Source: Berberis thunbergii (lineage: Eukaryota > Streptophyta > Magnoliopsida > Ranunculales > Berberidaceae). From it: DNA of 64,000 bases. Below are positions 22,668-32,313 of this stretch, in pieces. The notes below the pieces were generated by a model. It searched no databases, was not told where the DNA came from, and saw only the letters and a list, made by a program, of their open reading frames with translations. The stretch is taken from assembly GCA_003290165.1 (NCBI GenBank), contig QNQO01006220.1:62001-126000 (forward strand). Direction: 5' to 3'. The position numbers were made by a program, and so were the translations under genes. Numbering within the stretch: position 1 is the stretch's first letter; each line of letters starts with the position of its first letter.

Positions 22668-23594
22668 ATTGGTGATAATCCTACTAAGCAAATACGATCG
22701 CTCTTGCCTTTTGTTAGCTGCACATTTGGGTGGTCTCCAGTTCATTGGTTCTAGTACAGAAAGTTTCAATTATACCTAGTTTTGGTCTGTAAAAATCTTA
22801 TACTTTTATACATCCATTTCCCTCTAATCTGGTTTCCCAACATCTACAGTACTCTGGAGGAAACCCAACTGGTATCTGGAAGAACTGGCTGTGTAAACAA
22901 ATTGAAACTTTGCCGTTTGCCTTATGCTTCAAGTTAGCAGGGGGAATATATTTTTGGTGCTCCACTTCTAGACATTCAATGTTCCAAATGTAAATCATAT
23001 TTTCTTGATATTGCATGAATTCTGTTCTAAAACATGCAAAAGCTTTTAGCCTCTGAATGTGTGTTTTACTGATATTAATTCTTATTTGCTGGGTTGTATT
23101 AATAGAAGTGCCCACTTATAATCTCCATTACAAAAGAATCATTTGAAATGTAGATTTCTAGTTAAATGTTGAAAATGGACCGTTGCCTGGATTTTCTAGG
23201 TTTCGAACGAGTAGAAAGTTTTACAGAGATCAAACTTGTTTTATCAGGGTTGTAATGTTGGTTAAGTACCATGTGGTGGAGCAAAATTTTATTTTCAATT
23301 TGAAGTAGGTGGTTGTAATGTTGGTCAAGTACAAGTCTGGTGACAAAGGTTCGTGTCTGTGGCTGTGTCTGTGGCTGTGGCTGGATGGAGGGGTGGATGC
23401 AATCTGCCGACTCATACCACTCCAAGTGGAACCCAACCATGTACAGGGTTGCGCCCTAAGAAACAAGAAACAAGTGTGTTCCTGTATGGAGTTGAGTTCT
23501 TTCCCGACAGTTTTTCCCTTGTTCAAGTCCGAGGTTATAAAAAGGTATAACAATCAACAGTCTCCATTCTCCAGGCCATTTCCTCTCAAATTCC
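22668..23594. other. Region between the DCD-Kelch relic and the PPR gene
   Basis: It contains the presumed 3' end of the DCD-Kelch gene and the promoter of the PPR gene. A 20-base block GGTTGTAATGTTGGT-AAGTAC occurs twice (about 23248 and 23311). I see no further gene. Confidence 0.4.
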
Positions 23595-25046
23595 ATGACA
23601 ACCAAAATCTTCACAATGCTGGACAACATCACCAGCATGTTTCAACTCCAACAAATCCATGCCCAAATGATCAAACTGGCACTGGATCGCAGCACTTTCA
23701 TGATGGACAAGCTTGTTGCCTTTTGTTCGATCCATGATTGTGGTGACACAAGTTACTCTTGTTCCATCCTCAACCAAATGAGCAACCCAACAAACTTCAT
23801 GTGGAATTTGATCATCAGAGGATACTCACAAACCAAACAACCCCATAATGCCTTAACTTGGTATTCTAAAATGATTCATTCAGGCACCTTACCTGATAAA
23901 TTTACCTTCCCTTTTGTACTCAAAGCTTGTTCTACACTGCTTGATGTAAGAAAAGGTCAGCAGATTCATTCCCAGATTGTCAAGTTTGGACCATTAATTG
24001 ACTCATATATTGATTCGAGTTTGGTCTACTTGTACTCAAGTTGTGGTGACTTGGAGTCAGCTAAGATGGCTTTTGTGGGAATTCCTGATGAGAATAAAAA
24101 TACTGTGACATGGAACTCCATGATATCTGGTTGTGTTAGAAATGAGTTTTTTGTTGAGGGTTTGGAATATTTTCATCAAATGAGAGTAGAATGTGTTGAT
24201 GGGTTTGATGAGTTTGGTTTAGTGAGTGTTACTTCAGCTTGTGCTAACATGGGTGCACTAGTTATAGGCAAATGGGTTCACGGGCTAGTTTATAAAAGTG
24301 GGTACTGTGAGGTGGTTCCTTTGGGTAATGCACTAATTGATATGCACGGGAAATGTGGGAGCATGGATGATGCATACAATTTGTTTGAAGAGATGGGTGT
24401 GAGAACTGTTGTGTCGTGGAGTACAATGATTGATGCATTTGCAATGCATGGATGTGGTAGATGTGCCATTGATATGTTTACTGAGATGGAAACCGCTGGT
24501 ATCGAGCCTGATGATATGGTATTTACTAGTGTGTTATGTGCATGTAGTCATGCAGGGTTGTTGCATGAAGGGAGGTTCTGGTTCGAAAAGATGAGTCAGA
24601 AGTATCTAAACAAACCAAAGATTCAACACTACGGGTGCATGGTTGATCTCTTAGGGAAGGCAGGGCTGCTTAGAGAAGCGTATGAATTCATTGTAAACAT
24701 GCCCATTGAGGCTGATGCGGCAACATGGCGCTCCATGGTTGGTGCTTGTCTCTACCATGGCGACCTTCATTTGGCAGAGCTTGCCGCTAGTCAGTTGAAG
24801 TCTTTGGCTCCCTATGATGCAGGTGATGTAGTGATCATATCGAATGTATATTCAAGGTTAGGAAGATGGGTTGATGTGGAGGAACTGAGAAGAGGAGCCA
24901 GGAAAAAACCAGGTCACAGTTTTATTGAGGTGGATAATGTGGTTCACGAGTTTGGCACAAAGGAGACTTCTCACCCACAAATTGACGAGATCTGTTTGTT
25001 GATAAATCAGTTGGCAGGGCAGTTTACGCGACTTGGATGTGCTTGA
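23595..25046 (+). CDS. Pentatricopeptide repeat protein, PLS class with E domain
   Basis: A single open exon of 483 codons starting at ATG 23595. PPR proteins bind organelle RNA; those of the PLS class mostly act in RNA editing in mitochondria or plastids. Visible motifs include QQIHAQMIK near residue 20, NLIIRGYSQTKQPHNALTWY near 74, DKFTFPFVLKACSTL near 103, TWNSMISGC near 174, ACANMGALVIGKWVHG near 212, NALIDMHGKCGSMDDAYNLF near 246 and GIEPDDMVFTSVLCACSHAG near 305. From about residue 376 (ATWRSMVGAC) the sequence is an E-type domain with ISNVYSRLGRWVDVEELR and KKPGHSFIEV. There is no DYW domain; the protein stops after an E+-like tail, so editing would need a partner supplying the deaminase. 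The short N terminus gives no clear transit peptide. No lesion is visible; this is one of the few intact genes in the window. Confidence 0.9.
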   Translation: MTTKIFTMLDNITSMFQLQQIHAQMIKLALDRSTFMMDKLVAFCSIHDCGDTSYSCSILNQMSNPTNFMWNLIIRGYSQTKQPHNALTWYSKMIHSGTLPDKFTFPFVLKACSTLLDVRKGQQIHSQIVKFGPLIDSYIDSSLVYLYSSCGDLESAKMAFVGIPDENKNTVTWNSMISGCVRNEFFVEGLEYFHQMRVECVDGFDEFGLVSVTSACANMGALVIGKWVHGLVYKSGYCEVVPLGNALIDMHGKCGSMDDAYNLFEEMGVRTVVSWSTMIDAFAMHGCGRCAIDMFTEMETAGIEPDDMVFTSVLCACSHAGLLHEGRFWFEKMSQKYLNKPKIQHYGCMVDLLGKAGLLREAYEFIVNMPIEADAATWRSMVGACLYHGDLHLAELAASQLKSLAPYDAGDVVIISNVYSRLGRWVDVEELRRGARKKPGHSFIEVDNVVHEFGTKETSHPQIDEICLLINQLAGQFTRLGCA

Positions 25047-25911
25047 AGCACTATCCCAGCCCAGCATTACTGACATGTCTATTCAAGAACTTTGAATATG
25101 GTCACAACTCACAACTCAAGGTAAAAGTCGAGGCCATTGAGAGTGAGTTCATTCCAAACCTGAATATTTGCAATTCATGTTATGTCCGAGTGAATCAATC
25201 TGGGAACCAAAGATCTAGTGGTTACAACTTACAACATTTGGTGGGTGTGAAGATCAGGTAATTTGAAGCATTTGAGGGGTTACCGCTGTTCCTTGTCTAT
25301 TCAGTGAACAAGATGAGCCTTGAACTGTTGATTCAGAGGCTAAATACATGGTTGATCAACCATTGATTTATTGGGTGCAGATTTTTATGATTTAATTACT
25401 TGGTCACATCTTACCCCTTTTCTGATTCTCTATTCTTCACGGATACTTTATTTCCAAGTTCATGTGCATAAAATTTCATGGTCGTGTTGCTATTAATAGC
25501 AATGTACAATCACATTCCATGTGTTCTAGACTGTACATCTTTTTTTTTTTTAATGTAATACCCATGGTAATCTGTAACTTCTGTGAAATCTCGGGAAACA
25601 TATACATGTTGCCATGGAATTGTTGACGCGACGCTTAATGGGTAGAGAACCTCACAATTGAGTTGTAATACAAAATCTAGCGCTGAAATTACAAGAGGCT
25701 TCTCTTGAATCCGGAATAAGAAGTAAGCGACTGATTGTTGGATAATCATTCAATTTCGACATTTCATCGAATGCATCATCTTTTCCTACAAAACAAATAC
25801 CTTTGGTACAACTCATTGGAGATTATATTAAACAACTCAAATAGAATAAAAATGCAATCATATTCTTCTGCCAAACATTCTTCCTAATGGAAAATTTGAC
25901 ACAGGAAAAAA
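25047..25911. other. Intergenic after the PPR gene
   Basis: It presumably includes the PPR 3' untranslated region. A poly-T run lies at 25541-25552. No gene, RNA or clear repeat is recognised. Confidence 0.45.
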
Positions 25912-26216
25912 TGATATAAGCAATATTTATTATTAGTACTATATTAGTATTAAAAATAATTTAACCTATTTAATAAGAGCTTAAAATAGTAATTAGAGCA
26001 TTATTAGGCAATTAGATAAGGTTAATTAGCTTGCTAAAGAAGTTAGGACAATTATAAATAAGGCAAGAGTTGTTCATTATTATTAGGTTGATTAATTGAA
26101 AAAAATATTTGATTTCTTAGTTATTTCTTTTTCTTTATTATTGCTATTTAGATTACAGTTTGTTATAATTCAATTTATTGTTTCGTTTATTCCTTTAGTT
26201 CTATCAATTGGTATCA
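25912..26216 (+). mobile_element. Probable LTR with primer-binding site of a truncated retrotransposon
   Basis: The segment 25912-26206 begins TGATATAAGC and ends TCTATCA. It contains a TATA-like TATAAATAAGGC near 26055 and is followed by TTGGTATCATAAC (26208-26220). That word resembles the TGGTATCAGAGC primer site complementary to initiator methionine tRNA. A lysine- and glutamate-rich region follows (26270-26420), like the start of a gag gene, and stops abruptly. No second LTR is seen, so this is a truncated copy. Confidence 0.5.
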
Positions 26217-26496
26217 TAACTGAAACGATTGTACTTATTTAATTCGATTTGAAGAAAAAATGTTTGAGAATAAATAGCTTGGAAGATCACAGAAGAAGAT
26301 TTGAAGAAATGATTGAAACAAAGGTAGAGAAAACCTTAGAGAAGATGTAGATGACAATGGAAGAGAAGATGCAAAGGATGAAATTGATGATCACAAAAGC
26401 TACAAGGCAAACATCAAAGAGGCCATGGGACATACACTAACACCACCACCACCACCACCATTGGCAGTGCCATAGGGACCCAGCCAGAGCACCAAC

Positions 26497-26784
26497 TAGG
26501 GTTGAACAAAAACCCAATCAAACCGATTAAACCGACCGAACCAATCGGTTTGATTTAAATTCGGTTCGGATCGGTTTTAAAAAATTCAAAACTGAAGTGG
26601 TCGGTTTGATTTTCAATTTCTATGTGATTTTAACCGACATAACCGAACCGACCGAATATATAATAAATAATATAATATGTTTAAAATACTCGATTCGGTT
26701 TTATTTTGATTTTGGTTTGATTTTAGTCAGTTCGGTTCGGTTTGAAAATTTTAAAACTGAACCGATGGTTCGGTTTTCAACTTT
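26497..26784. mobile_element. AACCG-rich MITE with 9-bp target duplication
   Basis: The 9-bp word AGCACCAAC occurs exactly at 26488-26496 and 26785-26793. Between them lies 288 bp of AACCGAACC and CGGTTCGG words with inverted ends (GTTGAACAAAAACC on the left, the inverse of GTTGAAAACCGAACC on the right). A 9-bp duplication fits Mutator-like elements. It has no coding capacity. Confidence 0.6.
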
Positions 26785-26793
26785 AGCACCAAC

Positions 26794-27170
26794 GGTGCAG
26801 CTGCACATGTGATCACCTCATCCTCGATTTATCGCCTTATCTTCACTTCTCCCTCCTCCCTCCTCCCTCCTCATTCTTCCTCAGCCGATCGACAACCACC
26901 AGTCATGGTTGATCGACAATCCGGCCCACTTTCTACCACAATCGATCGATTCTCACATTCTACAATTGATCGAATGAGGTTTCTTTTAGGTTTATTAGAA
27001 TAGAAAGGGGGTAAGAAAAACGGGATTCAAGATACAAATCCAATCAAAAAATGGAATTTCACCCTATATCGAACGAGCGCACCCACACTTTCTCCTCCAT
27101 AGTTGATCGCAACCCTGCTAGTCGATTGACTATTAGCAGCCCCTTCCTCTTCCATGATCGAGCAAAAAAC
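26794..27170. other. Left flank of the A-B-B-A-B array
   Basis: A CCTCCCT tract (26850-26872) and GATCGAC words are present. I see no gene. Sequence shared with the second A unit begins only at 27171. Confidence 0.5.
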
Positions 27171-27828
27171 CTCGTTTAGAAGAGGACCTTTAGGAAGTAT
27201 GTGTAGCAAACGGGTGGGCAAACAATAAAGGCTGGAAGGAAAACAAAAGTATGCCCCACCCTTCTATTTAGTTTACAATGCATACCAAAAATCTGGATTA
27301 GTAGATGATAATTGATCCATTCATTTTGGTTTTCTTGCTTGTTTTGATATGAACCATGTTCCTAAATTGCTCAACATACATATTACTTTAACCATAAATC
27401 CACTCCTTACAAAGGGGAGACTTCTATGAACAATGCAATCCCATTTGAACATACAAGAGGAAAATGGATGCCCCTGAATTTGTCCCGATTAACTACTCCA
27501 CAACCACAAAGTGACTGGTATCTGTCCATGGATTTCTGTGAGCATCTAGGCTGCTACTCAATAAAGACCAAAGTATAGTATCAGCCAAAATAAAAAAGAC
27601 AGTTTTTAAACAGAATCTAGGTGCCATAAACACCAGACAATCATAAAATCTATAGATGAACAGCAGAGGAATATGTAACTCCCATGAGTTTCGGTAAAGC
27701 AATTAGAATTAGGGTTAACTTTTCGAAGGTTCCATATGCATTAATCTTCAAAATTTGATACTTCTTCAGGAAATATCAAAGGGATAAGCACATCTAACTT
27801 GTAAAGTTAGTGACCATCTATATCAATA

Positions 27829-28544
27829 TCTATATTACAATTCAAAATGGTGTTTTACTATTCATTGCTGACCAAAACAAACAAAAAAGTTGAGACAAGG
27901 AGTCTAAAAAGTTGAAAAGATGTTGAGGGTTGAAATTCATTCTCTATAATGGCATGTTTGCAATTATAAAACATGTGAAAGGACAAAAAAATGGTGAAAT
28001 TTTTTGGTGGAATATATATGTGGCGGAGAGAGAAAATATTGTATTTTCTTTTTTTTTTCAAAATGAAAATTAATATAACTATCTTTGTAGTTGTCAGATT
28101 TTGGTAAACTTAATATCGTTGGAATGCATTTTTGAAGATTTTTCCAACAAAACCTATAATTAATACAAATGCTAAATTTAAAAAATATATATATTTATTA
28201 TTATAAAACTTCTAATACCTTTCATGTCATTAGCATTTTTCAATATCATACTAAAAAAATTGAGACGGACATCTTGATGCACATTTAAATAAAAACCTTA
28301 AACTTAATGTTTTGGTGAATTCAAAGTTTGGGGGAAAACTCATATGATTTTTTTTTACCAACTGATTCAAATTTTGAGTGAGTCTAACCCTAAAGTTTAT
28401 AGTATATATTTGTACCTTAGAATAAGTTTGCACTTTAAGGCTAATAGTGAGGATGATGGCAGAGGTGCTCAAAACATGTTATATAGCAAAAAAAAAATTA
28501 TGTACTTTGTAGGAGAAGTGTCAACGGCACGACTATTGTGCTAG
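27829..28544 (+). mobile_element. Non-autonomous Helitron 1 in unit A copy 1
   Basis: The 5' end reads A|TCTATATTACA. The 3' end has the hairpin GTGTCAACGGCAC (28518-28530), ten bases, then CTAG at 28541-28544. A short hairpin 10-12 bases before CTRR, a 5' TC, and no target duplication are the marks of Helitrons. It is 716 bp and carries no Rep/helicase gene. Confidence 0.7.
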
Positions 28545-28805
28545 TCTACATTACAGAACAGGATGATGTTTGAGGTTGGAGATAAAAGACGGTTGAAATT
28601 TACCCAAATATAAGAATCTGAATCACATAGAACTTAAAGCACTATTAGTGCATGAGTTCGATTCTCATACCCAACATTTTGATATTTATTTATTTTTGTT
28701 CAATTGTTGATGGTAATAATTAGGCATGTAAGTATAAAGGATGAAAAATTAAGAGTGATCATGTTTAAAAATTTTAATGTGCCAACGGCACGGGAAATAC
28801 CCTAG
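28545..28805 (+). mobile_element. Non-autonomous Helitron 2, head-to-tail with Helitron 1
   Basis: It starts TCTACATTACA at the base after the CTAG of Helitron 1. It ends with hairpin GTGCCAACGGCAC (28779-28791), ten bases, CTAG at 28802-28805, then T. Ends and hairpin match Helitron 1 apart from single changes, so the two belong to one family. It is 261 bp. A GAGTTCGATTCTC word (about 28653-28665) resembles a polymerase III B box. Confidence 0.7.
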
Positions 28806-29678
28806 TATCCTAACAAGGCTAGTATTTCTCCTTGAGACAAGGGGGAAAACTGAAAAAAGTAATTGAGGCTATAAAGAATCCTCCGAGTATCCACAGTCCA
28901 CAACAGTTACAATTTAGCTAGATTTACACAACCCAAAACCTGTTTCGGTCATTTAGTATAATAAAAGTTTCATCTTAGACAACTATACTTGTTAGAGCAT
29001 CCAACTCATATGTGGGTGAAAATATATTTTAATTAGACCCAAGGCCTAGTTCCAGTTTTGACGTTTATCACGTTGTTACTAAGCTTACCTGGCGTTTGTT
29101 TAGAAAGAGCACCCCTTCAGCCAATTCAATACCTCCACTCTCAAACAGACATTGCATGAGAAGAGAACAAATTCATAACCACTTCTCTTATTCTGACTCC
29201 CATCCTCATTTTAAGCTTGAATCAAAAAGGAAAAATTAAATAAAATCACTTTGTTGGGTCGGTATCAGACATGGCTTTGAAATTCACATTTATGCATTAT
29301 GTTTGATTGCCACTTTAGAAGCATTGTGTTGTGTTAGTAACCAGTCAGAATCAAGCACTGGATATTAGATAATGATAATTCCTATTGCATTCAACGAAAA
29401 CCAAAACCATGTGAAACCAGGCCTACCATTAACAAGTAATGATTAATTTCATCATAAATGTCTGACAACACTACTCAACTAGTGAACATGTTGAGGTTCA
29501 AACAAAGCAACATAAAATAGTTGTTCTGAGTAAATAAAAGAAAAGAACAAAGTCATGCTAAGAGTACAGTAACTGAGCATCCTAACTAACAAGAACAAAA
29601 AGATGTTACATTGCCAGCATGAAAAAATAAATCCAAAACTGAAACAAAATGCAAATAGAAAACCATACTTGATTGAAA
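28806..29678. other. Region downstream of the RSL1D1-like gene
   Basis: It presumably includes the 3' untranslated region of the minus-strand gene ending at 29679. No other gene is recognised. Confidence 0.4.
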
Positions 29679-30959
29679 TTAGTTCGATTTCTTACTCTTC
29701 TTCTTCATTTCTGCGCTACCAGCCTTCCCAGTTTTACTTTTCTTCTTCTTCAATCCAGTAGAACCAGTTGCAGTGCCCACTACTTCATTATCAACTCCTT
29801 TGTTCGGTAAAGACAATTCATCCTTCTTCTTCTTCTTCTGTGCACCATCTGGTTTCTTTACCTTAGGCGACCTCTTTGACTCTTTCTGCCCATTCACCTC
29901 CTCGAGAACCCACTTTTTCACCTTTTTATCTGTTTTCTTCTTCTTAGTGCCCGACAATTCATCACTCTCAAACATACCATTCTCATTCTCATTCCCATTC
30001 CCTTCATCGACATCATCATCACTAGCCATACTATCCATCAAGTCACCAATATTACTATCCATATACCGAACTTCATGAATCCTCCCCTTCTTAGCCGCCT
30101 TTTTCTTCCTTGACTTCTTCTCCTTGACTGCCACTAAACCTTCTTCCGACTCATTCTTAATCCGCTCGTCCTTCTTCTTACTAACACCCTCAATCTTCAA
30201 CCCCACAGTAGGCACAACTTGATAAACCGGTAAAGCCACCGACTCCGAAACTTTCAAATGAATAGACCTCACATTCTCCCATTTCTTTGGAACAATCTCC
30301 ATAGCCCCATCAATTGCCGCATGCACATTCTCAACAATCTCCTCCCTCCCTTGTGAAACCCGGGCAACCTTCACAACACTACAAGTTCCAGTCTTCATAT
30401 AAAACAGAGCAGACTCACACCCCTTCTGCACCTGCTCCTTCCAATTCTTGTGAGTCAAATCAATGGGTATAGGAGTCTTCTTCTTCTTGAAAAATTCCTT
30501 CCCCAGAAGCCTTGGAAGCAATGGAATTATCCGCTTATCAGCAAAGAACATCTTGAAAGAGTTGCAAAGCTTCCGTTTTGCCTCAAAGGGGCGATAGTCC
30601 GACTTGAGTTTAGAGAGTTTGAGCACTTTCTTGATGGGTATGTTATCAGCTTGGATTTTTTTCTTCGCCAAGTCGGAAGTGAGATTGGATTTGGGTCTGT
30701 CATCGATTATGAGACAGAACTCCTCAGAGGGGTGCAAGGGGTGGGGAAGAGGGATCTTGTAAGGGTTTGTGCGGCCCTTAGGAGGAATTTTTTTGAGTGT
30801 GAGGACTACGTAGAGGAAGTCCTCTTGTTCGAAAAGTTGGGCTTTATCGGATTCGGATTTGGATTTCACCCATTTCTTCAGTGCTTCGACAGCTTTTCCG
30901 ATTGCTGAGATGGTTTGGTGAGTTACCTTTGTAGAAGATGGAAGTTGTGGTGCCTCCAT
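29679..30959 (-). CDS. Ribosomal L1 domain-containing protein (RSL1D1-like), copy 1
   Basis: A single exon of 426 codons. The ATG at 30959 is preferred; a TTG lies just upstream. Residues about 30-250 form a ribosomal-L1-like fold as in RSL1D1/Cic1/Utp30-type nucleolar proteins. Visible blocks are LYVVLTLKKIP, EFCLIIDD, KLKSDYRPFEAKRKLC, FFADKRIIPLLPRLLGKEFF, CESALFYMKTGTCSVVKV and VPKKWENVRSIHLK. Residues about 265-426 are a lysine-rich, partly acidic tail with several KKKK clusters, consistent with nucleolar targeting and RNA binding. The family acts in ribosomal subunit assembly; this is by relationship, not shown here. No lesion is visible. An identical protein is encoded at 45413-46693. 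Confidence 0.85.
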   Translation of the reverse strand: MEAPQLPSSTKVTHQTISAIGKAVEALKKWVKSKSESDKAQLFEQEDFLYVVLTLKKIPPKGRTNPYKIPLPHPLHPSEEFCLIIDDRPKSNLTSDLAKKKIQADNIPIKKVLKLSKLKSDYRPFEAKRKLCNSFKMFFADKRIIPLLPRLLGKEFFKKKKTPIPIDLTHKNWKEQVQKGCESALFYMKTGTCSVVKVARVSQGREEIVENVHAAIDGAMEIVPKKWENVRSIHLKVSESVALPVYQVVPTVGLKIEGVSKKKDERIKNESEEGLVAVKEKKSRKKKAAKKGRIHEVRYMDSNIGDLMDSMASDDDVDEGNGNENENGMFESDELSGTKKKKTDKKVKKWVLEEVNGQKESKRSPKVKKPDGAQKKKKKDELSLPNKGVDNEVVGTATGSTGLKKKKSKTGKAGSAEMKKKSKKSN

Positions 30960-31431
30960 CAAACCTTCTCTGCTTAGCTTGCCTGAAGAGAGTGAAGAAA
31001 GAGGAAGAAAAGGGGCAAGAGGAGCCGAAGGATGTTGCGAAGAAAAGCCCTAAACCTTTGAAGTGTATGACAAATAGGTGAAGGGGGGAGTGGATATCTC
31101 CACCACTACAACATTTTCTCACACCATAAAATCACAACCCTAAATCACCCTCTAAGCTATATCGATTGCAATTCCTAGCCATTTTCACTTGGCAGCGATT
31201 GTTAGATACCACAATTTCCCCTCTTTGACATCACCACCCCCCACATTTTATCTAATGCCACAATCATTCTGTCCATCACCACTTCTTGCTCTTTGATACG
31301 ACCAATATAAACTCTAAATTCTGAAAATTTATTTATCCCCACACTCTCTCATATCTCTCAACAGAGTTCCACACACTATCAAATTTTGATTCATCTTCCC
31401 TTCCATTAACTTCACATTTATTAAGCAACCA
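30960..31431. other. Promoter side of the RSL1D1-like gene, copy 1
   Basis: This is the upstream region of the minus-strand gene up to the A/B boundary. It contains AACCCTAA words (31136-31144), a telo-box-like motif common in promoters of plant ribosome-biogenesis genes. No TATA box was chosen with confidence. Confidence 0.4.
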
Positions 31432-32313
31432 AACCCTCCCTCTCCTACAATCTCTTTAGTAAAACAAGGCAAACAAAACATGTGACAGATTGTGTGTGCA
31501 ATATGGTGAAATGAAAGGTTGTTTGTGTGATAAGGTACGAGTTTGTAATTGTGTGTGTGATTTGGTGTGAGTCACTGTGAGTGCAATAGTGTGTTGTGAC
31601 ATTGTAGGTTGGGTGGTTGTTCATTGTCTCATTTAACGAAACACACAAACACATTAAGGTATTTCGAAAGTCTTAAATTGCGTTATTAGAATAAAAATTG
31701 AAAGCCATTGAAACAATTTTAGAAGGCCATACAATCGAACTTGAAATCCCATTAAAAAAATCGAATCTACTGAAACTTCAACTCGCACACACAGAGATCT
31801 ATCGAACTCAACAACTGTCTTTGCACAGGTCTGTGCAAAAATTCAATTCACACTCTCTTGCACGACTCTCTTTACCTTGTTTGCACAGGTCCGTGTGACA
31901 CTTCAACTTGCGTTTGCCTCTGCAAATCTCTTTACCTGGTTTGCACATAACCTTATGAGATGCCCCTTTTTGCAAATAAATTTAATTTATATTATGTTTT
32001 CAACATTCAGTAATGGATTATTTATAAGTTTTAATTGTATTATTTTTTTCAATGTTCAGTATGGCAAAGACGAACAATGACGTTGTGTCTTTTTGGTTGG
32101 TGGTGGTGGTGATGATCTAGTTGATAGATAGCCAATGACGACATCTAGCCGAAAGGTGATTGAGGAAAAGGATAAATAATAGATGCAAGAAAGAAAAAAA
32201 ATAGAGGATGGAGAAAGAAGCGGTGAAGAAGAGGAGAGAGGATGAAATGACAAACAAATTTATTTACCAAAACAAAGCAGTGAGACAAAATCCAATCGCA
32301 AAGTCAAGGTGGT

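Larger units (their letters stand above)
27171..31431. repeat. Unit A, copy 1 of the segmental array
   Basis: About 4.26 kb, repeated almost base for base at 42904-47165 (offset 15733-15734). The offset changes by one base near 28195, in a T run. It holds two Helitrons (27829-28805), featureless DNA and the RSL1D1-like gene. The left limit is set by CTCGTTTAGAAGAGG, the first sequence shared by both copies. Confidence 0.9.

Noticed and set aside
23309..23737. Plus-strand frame overlapping the start of the PPR gene
   Set aside because: It lies in a different frame from the PPR gene and has no family features; the ATG at 23595 opens a clear PPR protein.
27817..28544. Alternative Helitron start at TCTATATCAATATC (27817)
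   Set aside because: The TC at 27829 gives TCTATATTACA, which matches the start of the adjoining second Helitron better.
30450..30908. A 152-codon plus-strand frame opposite the RSL1D1-like gene (also at 46184-46642)
   Set aside because: It is the shadow of a well-supported minus-strand gene and shows no recognisable domain.
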